Translations under genes and position numbers: made by a program
In this document: positions 1 to 5,292 of the stretch, one piece after another
How positions within the stretch are numbered: the stretch's first letter is position 1
Layout of the letters: every line of letters starts with the position of its first letter
The notes under the pieces: model-generated
What the model saw: only the letters and a program-made list of their open reading frames with translations
Database searches by the model: none
What the model was told of the DNA's origin: nothing
DNA from: an uncultured Oscillospiraceae bacterium
Lineage (GTDB): Bacteria > Bacillota > Clostridia > Oscillospirales > Oscillospiraceae
Reading direction: 5' to 3'
DNA: 8,688 nucleotides
NCBI GenBank assembly: GCA_948616425.1
Contig: CAPGBJ010000097.1
Span: 1-8,688 of the forward strand

Positions 1-772
1 GCCCCCCGCATGGGGGGCGTGGATTGAAATAAGCCATTTTCATGCTGGACCACCGGACCGTTGAGGTCGCCCCCCGCATGGGGGGCGTGGATTGAAATCC
101 CGTCTCCTCCATCATATCGGCGTTCAGCCGCCGGTCGCCCCCCGCATGGGGGGCGTGGATTGAAATCGAAAGTTGTGGCTGTTCCAGCGGAGCCGGGCAC
201 GTCGCCCCCCGCATGGGGGGCGTGGATTGAAATCTCGCTGCCTCCGTACCGCTCCATCAGCTCCTTTGTCGCCCCCCGCATGGGGGGCGTGGATTGAAAT
301 TGGGACCTCCGATACCTTTCCCTCCAGCCCTGGAGTCGCCCCCCGCATGGGGGGCGTGGATTGAAATCGTACTCCTTGGAAGCCAGCTCCACGACCTGCG
401 GGTCGCCCCCCGCATGGGGGGCGTGGATTGAAATAACGAGCAGGAAACCGTCAGCTCTGTCCTCCAGAGTCGCCCCCCGCATGGGGGGCGTGGATTGAAA
501 TTACGAGGCTCTGGAAATTGGTGACCGCGCCAACCGTCGCCCCCCGCATGGGGGGCGTGGATTGAAATACGCTGTCCTCGCTGCCGTCGGCGAAACTGGC
601 AAGTCGCCCCCCGCATGGGGGGCGTAGATTGAAATAAATTTGAGGCAGTGGACGGAAGCTGGGGGCCGCTGGTCGCCCCCACACAGGGGGCGTGGATTGA
701 AATATACAGTAAAAACCCGTGAATCGCTGACCTGCTGTCGTCGCCCCCCGCATGGGAGGCGTGGATTGAAAT
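1..772 (+). CRISPR. Subtype I-C-like CRISPR array, distal end
   Basis: Twelve direct repeats of 33 bp, beginning GTCG and ending GTGGATTGAAAT, surround a perfect hairpin GCCCCCCGCATGGGGGGC. Repeat positions are 1-30 (cut by the window edge), 66-98, 134-166, 201-233, 268-300, 335-367, 402-434, 469-501, 536-568, 603-635, 672-703 and 740-772. The eleven spacers are unrelated to each other and measure 35, 35, 34 (seven times), 36 and 36 bp. The hairpin and the ATTGAAAT tail are typical of subtype I-C repeats, where the tail becomes the 5' handle of the crRNA. That orientation puts transcription left to right and the leader off the left edge. The last three repeats carry changes, as expected at the old, trailer end. 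No cas gene lies in the window, so the subtype rests on the repeat alone. Confidence 0.97.
603..772 (+). repeat. Degenerate terminal CRISPR repeats 10-12
   Basis: Repeat 10 (603-635) has G to A in the tail, giving CGTAGATT. Repeat 11 (672-703) is one base shorter, with stem GCCCCC, loop ACACA and GGGGGC, so the hairpin still pairs. Repeat 12 (740-772) has GGGAGG where the others have GGGGGG, which breaks one stem pair. The spacers between them are 36 bp, against 34 bp in the middle of the array. These changes mark the leader-distal end of the array. Confidence 0.9.
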
Positions 773-844
773 GTCAAACCCACTCAGGTGGGCGGCACGT
801 GCTTAGGAGAGTCTGCTTTCCACTGGGGATGGCTCCCCTCCTAC

Positions 845-873
845 TTGACATTTCTCCCGCCTAGTGATATAGT
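845..873 (+). promoter_or_regulatory. Sigma-A promoter for the thrS T-box leader
   Basis: A perfect -35 box TTGACA (845-850) is separated by 17 bp from a -10 box TATAGT (868-873). The expected transcription start is about 880, directly before the first helix of the T-box (889-895). It lies only about 70 bp after the last CRISPR repeat, so thrS does not depend on transcription from the array. Confidence 0.88.
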
Positions 874-879
874 CTTTCT

Positions 880-1117
880 GTCAAAACTGGCTTTGACGGA
901 GAAGAGGCCATACAAAGCCGCTCAGAGAGGGACGTCACAGGCTGGGAGCGTCCTGCGGTTCAGTCGGCCAGTACCACTCCAGAGCCGCCCGGGAAGACCG
1001 GGACGGGGCCTCCCGTTACAGAGGACACGAGCGACGGCGAGAGCCGTAAGCAGGGTGGAACCGTGGGATTTTACCGTCTCACCCCTGAATTTTCTCAGGG
1101 GCGAGGCGTTTTGTTTT
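880..1117 (+). ncRNA. Threonine T-box riboswitch leader of thrS
   Basis: This leader senses uncharged tRNA-Thr and then lets transcription continue into thrS. Stem I is closed by GGCTTTG (889-895) pairing with CAGAGCC (980-986). It begins with the GGAGAAGAGG k-turn-like segment (898-907). A specifier loop with ACC, a threonine codon, lies at 973-975, five bases before the closing helix. A short hairpin (acggc/gccgt, 1034-1047) resembles Stem III. The T-box motif AGGGTGGAACCGTGG begins at 1052. Its seven-base bulge TGGAACC (1056-1062) would pair UGGA with a tRNA 3' end UCCA, which predicts a U discriminator base. The terminator at 1075-1117 competes with the antiterminator. The gene downstream is thrS, which agrees with the codon. 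Confidence 0.95.
1075..1117 (+). terminator. T-box intrinsic terminator
   Basis: A 14-bp stem (1075-1088 with 1095-1108, including G-U pairs) with a six-base loop is followed by TTTTGTTTT (1109-1117). Its 5' arm overlaps the 3' side of the antiterminator (1074-1084), so the two folds exclude each other. It is also the first strong terminator downstream of the CRISPR array. Confidence 0.92.
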
Positions 1118-1138
1118 GCCCCGAACCGACAGCGCGTA

Positions 1139-1216
1139 TGTAGGGGCGGATAGAACTCGCCCGCAATCCATACGGACAGCCCGGTAAAAAACTGGCGGAC
1201 CATACCCGCCCTTACA
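1139..1216. repeat. Small inverted-repeat element in the thrS leader
   Basis: TGTAGGGGCGG at 1139-1149 is matched in inverted orientation by CCGCCCTTACA at 1206-1216 (10 of 11 bases). The interior of about 56 bp has further short inverted words, such as GGGCG (1144-1148) against CGCCC (1158-1162). The element lies between the T-box terminator and the thrS ribosome binding site, so it is transcribed in the read-through mRNA. Its size and terminal inverted repeats resemble small non-autonomous dispersed elements. Only one copy is seen here, so its mobility is an inference. Confidence 0.5.
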
Positions 1217-1235
1217 ACGCAAGGAGGAACTTACC

Positions 1236-2993
1236 ATGTCCGAAGAAAATCTGTACACCTTTGAAAACGAGGAATACCGCCGCACTTACTGGCACACTTG
1301 CTCTCACGTGCTGGCCCAGGCCATGAAGCGGCTCCACCCCCAGGTGAAGCTGGCCATCGGCCCCAGTATCGACAACGGCTTCTACTACGACTTTGATACC
1401 CCCGAGCCCTTCACCGAGGGCCAGCTGGCCGAGCTGGAGGCCGAGATGCGCAAGATCTGCAAGGAGAAGCTGAAGCTGGAGCGGTTCGAGCTGCCCCGGG
1501 CGGAGGCGGTAGCGTTCATGGAGGAGAAGGGCGAGCCCTTCAAGGTGGAGCTGATCAACGACCTGCCCGAAGACGCGGTGATCTCTTTCTATAAGCAGGG
1601 GGAGTTTACCGACCTGTGCGCCGGCCCCCATCTGGACTCCACCGGTCGGATCAAGGGCAACGCCATCAAGCTCACCGCCTGCAACGCCGCCTACTGGCGG
1701 GGGGACTCCAGCCGGGAGACCCTCCAACGCATCTACGGCGTGGCCTTCCCCAAGAAGGACGAGCTGGACGAGTACCTGGCCAAGATTGAGGAGGCCAAGA
1801 AGCGGGACCACCGCCGGCTGGGCAAGGAGCTGGGCCTGTTTATGCTCCGGGACGAGGGCCCCGGCTTCCCTTTCTTCCTGCCCAAGGGGATGACACTGAA
1901 AAACACCCTCCTGGACTACTGGCGCAAGGTCCACAAGAAGTATGGCTATGTGGAGATCTCCACCCCCATCATGCTCAACCGCCAGCTGTGGGAGCGGTCT
2001 GGCCACTGGGACCACTACAAAAATAACATGTACACCACCGTCATCGACGAGGTGGACTTTGCCGTAAAGCCCATGAACTGCCCTGGCGGCATGTTGGTCT
2101 ACGACAGCGAGCCCCACTCCTACCGGGACCTGCCCCTGCGGGTGGGGGAAATCGGCCTGGTCCACCGCCACGAGCTGTCCGGAGCCCTCCACGGCCTGTT
2201 CCGGGTGCGCTGCTTCAACCAGGACGACGCCCACGTCTTCATGACCCGGGAGCAGATGCAGGACGTGATCCAGGAGACGGTCCGCCTCTTTGATGAGGTA
2301 TACTCCACCTTCGGCCTGAGCTACACCATCGAGCTGTCCACCATGCCCGAGGACCACATTGGCACTGTGGAGGAGTGGGAGCGGAATCAGGACATCCTCA
2401 AGGCCGCCATCACCGACATGGGCAAAGAATTTGTGGTCAACGAGGGAGACGGGGCCTTTTATGGCCCCAAGCTGGACTTCCACCTGGCCGACTCCCTGGG
2501 CCGGACCTGGCAGTGCGGCACCATCCAGCTGGACAGCCAGCTGCCCGAGCGGTTCGAGCTGGAGTACACCGGTGAGGACGGCCAGAAACACCGCCCCGTG
2601 ATGATCCACCGGGTGGTGCTGGGCTCCATCGAGCGGTTTATCGGCGTGATTACCGAACACTTCGCCGGGGCCTTCCCCGCTTGGCTGGCCCCCGTCCAGG
2701 TAAAGCTGCTGCCCGTCACCGACCGGGCGGCGGAGTACGCCGAAAAAATCTCCGCCCAGCTGGACGGTCAAGGCTTCCGGGTGGAGGTGGACGGCCGCAA
2801 CGAGAAGATTGGCAAGAAGATCCGGGAGGCCACCCTGGAGAAAATTCCTTTCATGCTGGTGGTAGGCGACCGGGACATGGAGAACGGCACCGTCTCGGTC
2901 CGCCGCCGCTCCGGCGAGGACCTGGGGGCCATGTCCCTGGACCAGTTCGCCGCCCTGCTGGGGGACGAGGTCAAGGAAATGACAATTAAGTAG
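1236..2993 (+). CDS. thrS: Threonyl-tRNA synthetase lacking the TGS domain
   Basis: This cytoplasmic class II synthetase charges tRNA-Thr with threonine. It has 585 residues, against about 640 for the E. coli enzyme. The N-terminal TGS (N1) domain of about 53 residues is absent, and the protein starts at the editing domain. Editing-site residues are visible as H20 and H24 (HTCSH) and C128 and H132 (CAGPH). The catalytic core shows the zinc ligands C282 (MNCPGG), H333 (DDAHVF) and H458 (MIHRV). The motif 2 arginine is R311 (VHRHE) and the motif 3 arginine is R467 (IERFIG). The C-terminal anticodon-binding domain starts near residue 485. These positions match the E. coli residues with a constant offset of 52-54. 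The ATG follows AAGGAGG (1221-1227) by 8 bases. Expression is controlled by the T-box upstream. The missing TGS domain looks like a genuine family variant, because no TGS-like coding lies upstream. Confidence 0.98.
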   Translation: MSEENLYTFENEEYRRTYWHTCSHVLAQAMKRLHPQVKLAIGPSIDNGFYYDFDTPEPFTEGQLAELEAEMRKICKEKLKLERFELPRAEAVAFMEEKGEPFKVELINDLPEDAVISFYKQGEFTDLCAGPHLDSTGRIKGNAIKLTACNAAYWRGDSSRETLQRIYGVAFPKKDELDEYLAKIEEAKKRDHRRLGKELGLFMLRDEGPGFPFFLPKGMTLKNTLLDYWRKVHKKYGYVEISTPIMLNRQLWERSGHWDHYKNNMYTTVIDEVDFAVKPMNCPGGMLVYDSEPHSYRDLPLRVGEIGLVHRHELSGALHGLFRVRCFNQDDAHVFMTREQMQDVIQETVRLFDEVYSTFGLSYTIELSTMPEDHIGTVEEWERNQDILKAAITDMGKEFVVNEGDGAFYGPKLDFHLADSLGRTWQCGTIQLDSQLPERFELEYTGEDGQKHRPVMIHRVVLGSIERFIGVITEHFAGAFPAWLAPVQVKLLPVTDRAAEYAEKISAQLDGQGFRVEVDGRNEKIGKKIREATLEKIPFMLVVGDRDMENGTVSVRRRSGEDLGAMSLDQFAALLGDEVKEMTIK

Positions 2994-3039
2994 GTGTAAA
3001 AAAGTCTTCCCCCATAGGGGGAAGACTTTTTTACACCTA
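2991..3039. terminator. Bidirectional terminator shared by thrS and the serpin gene
   Basis: A perfect 23-bp inverted repeat (2991-3013 with 3017-3039) has a three-base loop, ATA. The GC-rich core GTCTTCCCCC is flanked by A6 on one side and T6 on the other, so it can terminate from both directions. The stop codon TAG of thrS (2991-2993) and the stop codon TAG of the minus-strand serpin gene (3037-3039) form the two outer ends of the palindrome. Confidence 0.96.
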
Positions 3040-4449
3040 AACCTGATTCACAATCCCCACGAACAGGGGCACATCCTCGGTCCGAATGACGAACAGGAAG
3101 GGTCGATCCAGGTCCATGACGCAGACTTCTGTGGGCTGGGCCATGGCGGCTGAATCTTTCACAGACAGAATAGTGACGGCGGCGGCCTCCACCCCCTCCT
3201 CGTCCACCTTCACCCGGGCCAGCTGCCTGGCGTCGGAGAGGTAGGCATCCAGATCGGTGAGGAGGGACAGGTCGGCCCTGTCCGGGTCCAGCAGGTCGGT
3301 GACACCCAGGGCGACCAGGGCTGTTTTCAAGTCCAAATCAGAGCTGATGTCAAATTTGGGTACCGACCACCGGACCGTCCCCCAGGTAGCTGCATCCCCA
3401 TAGAACTCCAGGCGGGAGAGAAAATCGGGCTCTTTCAGCAACGATTCTGGGGACAGCCCCTCGTCGGGCAGCACAAAAACCATCTCTCCCAGACAGGTTC
3501 CCAGCCGAGCTGCCTGGTATCCGTCCCTGCGGATAAAGTTGGCGTCCTCGGTCCTGCACATGAAATCCACCTGTTTTTCCTGCCGGCTGGCGTCGGTGAA
3601 AATGTCCTCCACAGTGCCCTCCTGTTGGAAGGCATCCTGCCAAGCAGCCTTGTAGTACAGCGAGGAGGCCAGCAGCGCCAGAACATCCGGCCGGGTCTGG
3701 ACCACCGGGCTGTCCCCGCCAATGAGTCCGTTCGTCTGTCGGTCCACCCAGTTGGTCACCGCCCGGTCGGCGGCATCCGTCCCCATGGGCACGGCGTAGG
3801 CCCCGGCGTAATACTTTTGGGCCAGGGTGTCCAGTGTCTCCTGGACGTAGCTCCCCTCCAAATTTTGGTTGAGCCAAATGGAGTTGGCCAGAACCAAGGC
3901 GCTCTGCCCGTCGTCAGTGTACAGCGCCCGCCAGATGTGCTCTACCTGGTCCTGGAGGGCGTCCACCCGCTCCACCTCCATGGCGTCCAGCAGCTGCTGG
4001 CGGCTGTCCCCCTCGGCGCACTGGGCCAGCAGGGCCAGGGCGGACCACAGGGAAAGGGGGGAATAGATGGCGTTTTCCCCTGTGCCCTCCATAAGGACCA
4101 GGGGGGCGCTTTTGGAGGCAAAGGCGTTCAGTATCCTCCAGTACCCCTCTGTCAGCCCTGCGCTGTCCCCCCGGAGCGCCGCCAGGGCGTCTGCGTATCT
4201 CTCACAGGCCTGGCTGTAATCCTCCCACGACACCCCGCTCAAGTTCTCTGGCACCTGGGGCCGCTGGGGAAATTCTGGGTAGACAGGTTCGGATAAAACA
4301 TAGCCCGCCTGGACAGGCGTGGCGCCACTGCCCTCAGTCATGTGGCCGCCCCCATCCCTGTTCCTCTGCCCGTCTGTAGTTCCGCCCGGGCCAGCACACC
4401 CAGTCATCAGCAGAAGAACAGGCAGTACAATGGACAAAATACGCCTCAT
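3037..4449 (-). CDS. Lipoprotein serpin (serine protease inhibitor family)
   Basis: Serpins trap serine or cysteine proteases through a reactive-centre loop. This protein has 470 residues. The first 18 form a lipoprotein signal (MRRILSIVL then LLLMTGC), so it should be anchored by C18 outside the membrane. A Gly/Pro-rich linker runs to about residue 70, and the serpin fold follows. Family motifs are visible: SPLSLWSALALLAQCAEG near 130, YYKAAWQDAF at 265-274, and the C-terminal DRPFLFVIR at 448-456. The hinge EEGVEAAAVT (417-426) has small residues like inhibitory serpins. Counting from P17 at E417 puts P1-P1' near S433-A434, which is approximate. The start at 4449 is preferred because AGGAG (4458-4462) precedes it by 8 bases and a signal peptide follows. 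The open frame to 4668 adds 73 residues that do not look like protein of this family. Gut Firmicutes and Bifidobacterium serpins are known to inhibit elastase-like proteases. The target here is unknown. Confidence 0.93.
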   Translation of the reverse strand: MRRILSIVLPVLLLMTGCAGPGGTTDGQRNRDGGGHMTEGSGATPVQAGYVLSEPVYPEFPQRPQVPENLSGVSWEDYSQACERYADALAALRGDSAGLTEGYWRILNAFASKSAPLVLMEGTGENAIYSPLSLWSALALLAQCAEGDSRQQLLDAMEVERVDALQDQVEHIWRALYTDDGQSALVLANSIWLNQNLEGSYVQETLDTLAQKYYAGAYAVPMGTDAADRAVTNWVDRQTNGLIGGDSPVVQTRPDVLALLASSLYYKAAWQDAFQQEGTVEDIFTDASRQEKQVDFMCRTEDANFIRRDGYQAARLGTCLGEMVFVLPDEGLSPESLLKEPDFLSRLEFYGDAATWGTVRWSVPKFDISSDLDLKTALVALGVTDLLDPDRADLSLLTDLDAYLSDARQLARVKVDEEGVEAAAVTILSVKDSAAMAQPTEVCVMDLDRPFLFVIRTEDVPLFVGIVNQV

Positions 4450-4764
4450 ATCGGTCACTCCTCTCTTTTGCGCCCCGTCTGGCCCATAACGAAACACCCT
4501 CGGGACAAATCGCCTTCTGGGGAAGTCCTGCCGGAGAGACAATACGCCAATGCTACATTGCTTTTTTTGAAAACCTGATACCATGTTCACAATATCGGCC
4601 ATTGTTGGGACGAAATCAGCCGCTGGCGGCGTTACCCTGATCTCCGGGAGAGCCTCCCTATCTATCAATAATATAGACGATATTTTTCCAAAAAGGTTTC
4701 AATAAAAACCAAATTTTTATCTCAGCGTCCCGCTTCGCTGATTCCCTGGGCATTAGGGCCCAAA
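4450..4764 (-). other. Long upstream region of the serpin gene
   Basis: This is about 315 bp between the serpin start and the comFB terminator, with no supported gene. Positions 4661-4722 are markedly AT-rich against a GC-rich background and are the likely promoter zone. On the minus strand TTGAAA (4695-4700) and TATATT (4668-4673) are visible, but they are 21 bp apart, so no exact promoter is claimed. If transcription starts near here, the serpin mRNA has a leader of roughly 200 bases. That leader holds a small GGGAG/CTCCC hairpin at about 4646-4658. No known riboswitch was recognised. Confidence 0.4.
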
Positions 4765-4795
4765 AACGGCAGGGACTGAGTCAGTCCCTGCCGTT
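4762..4795 (-). terminator. Intrinsic terminator of the comFB-family gene
   Basis: A perfect 13-bp stem (4765-4777 with 4783-4795) has the five-base loop GAGTC. On the minus strand the stem is followed by five T residues (4762-4766, partly inside the stem). It lies 15 bp after the end of the comFB-family gene, which reads into it, and it separates that gene from the serpin gene further along the same strand. Confidence 0.88.
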
Positions 4796-4809
4796 CCCCG
4801 CATATTTGT

Positions 4810-5085
4810 TCAGTTCCGCCCGTGGCGTGGACTCTTCGCAATCTGAACTGCCGCCTCACTAATCGCGGCCACCACATCAGCCCGGGACTGCAGCTCATAG
4901 CTCTGCAACTTCACCATCAACCGCCCCTGGCGGGTGGCCACATAGTGGGGCTTCAGATGGTTCAAGGTATAGGCGATCACATCAGACTTACAGGCATCAC
5001 AAACACAGCCGCCCTCCGCCGCCATCACCACATCCACATTCTGTAACACGATGTCCTCCATTAAGTTCCGATACTCCACAGCCAT
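4810..5085 (-). CDS. ComFB-family protein
   Basis: This small cytoplasmic protein of 91 residues resembles the late-competence ComFB family (from memory, Pfam ComFB). Its features are an N-terminal YRNLMEDIVLQNVDVV segment and a cysteine cluster C27, C29 and C32 (CVCDAC). The family-like stretch DVIAYTLNHLKPHYV follows at about 35-49. Cysteines at these positions could bind a metal. ComFB in Bacillus lies in the comF operon but its role there is unclear, and cyanobacterial ComFB proteins have been reported as cyclic-dinucleotide receptors. Here it stands alone, with no comFA or comFC beside it. The ATG follows AGGAGG (minus strand, 5095-5100) by 9 bases. It has its own promoter and terminator, so it is a one-gene unit divergent from the DUF1538-PII operon. 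Confidence 0.85.
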   Translation of the reverse strand: MAVEYRNLMEDIVLQNVDVVMAAEGGCVCDACKSDVIAYTLNHLKPHYVATRQGRLMVKLQSYELQSRADVVAAISEAAVQIAKSPRHGRN

Positions 5086-5130
5086 CTTATATATCCTCCT
5101 TCATCTCTGTTCCGCCTAGTTCTCAGCTCT

Positions 5131-5159
5131 ATTATATTTCTTTCTCACCAAAAAAACAA
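5131..5159 (-). promoter_or_regulatory. Promoter of the comFB-family gene
   Basis: On the minus strand the -35 box TTGTTT (5154-5159) is followed, after 17 bp, by a perfect -10 box TATAAT (5131-5136). The expected start is near 5124, about 40 bases before the ATG. It reads away from the DUF1538 gene, and the shared intergenic region is AT-rich. Confidence 0.8.
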
Positions 5160-5225
5160 TCCTTAATTTTAAACCTGCCCTCTGTTAAAAAAAACGCCAT
5201 CAATGTTAAGATCCCATAAAACGTC

Positions 5226-5254
5226 TACCAATCCTCCCTCTTGTCAGGTATAAT
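5226..5254 (+). promoter_or_regulatory. Promoter of the DUF1538-PII operon
   Basis: A perfect -10 box TATAAT lies at 5249-5254. The -35 position at 17 bp spacing (5226-5231, TACCAA) matches the consensus poorly. The promoter may therefore be weak or need an activator. The expected start is near 5261, leaving a short leader before the ribosome binding site at 5279. Confidence 0.6.
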
Positions 5255-5292
5255 AGATAAAAATTGTAAGCCTTTTTGAGGAGGTGGGGCCT

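Noticed and set aside
48..61. A 14-base identity between spacer 1 and the serpin gene (3365-3378), suggesting self-targeting.
   Set aside because: The match is in the middle and end of the spacer (positions 18-31), not in the seed next to the handle, and it stops on both sides. It is best explained by chance in GC-rich DNA.
61..783. Open frames across the CRISPR array with repeated SPPAWGAWIEI or FQSTPPMRGAT peptides.
   Set aside because: They are translations of the direct repeats, as the periodic peptide shows, and are not genes.
1212..2771. A 519-residue open frame on the minus strand opposite thrS.
   Set aside because: It mirrors the GC-rich codon pattern of thrS, has low-complexity Leu/Val/Gly/Gln composition and no recognisable domain, and thrS is certain.
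4450..4668. An extended serpin start at 4668 adding 73 residues.
   Set aside because: The internal ATG at 4449 has a good ribosome binding site and begins a lipoprotein signal, which must be N-terminal.
4722..4741. A hairpin TCAGCG/CGCTGA whose CGCTTCGCTG word recurs in the loop at 8479-8488.
   Set aside because: The shared word is only 10 bases and the surroundings differ, so there is not enough to call a repeat family.
5284..5286. GTG as the start of the DUF1538 protein.
   Set aside because: It overlaps the AGGAGG ribosome binding site itself. TTG at 5293 has correct spacing.
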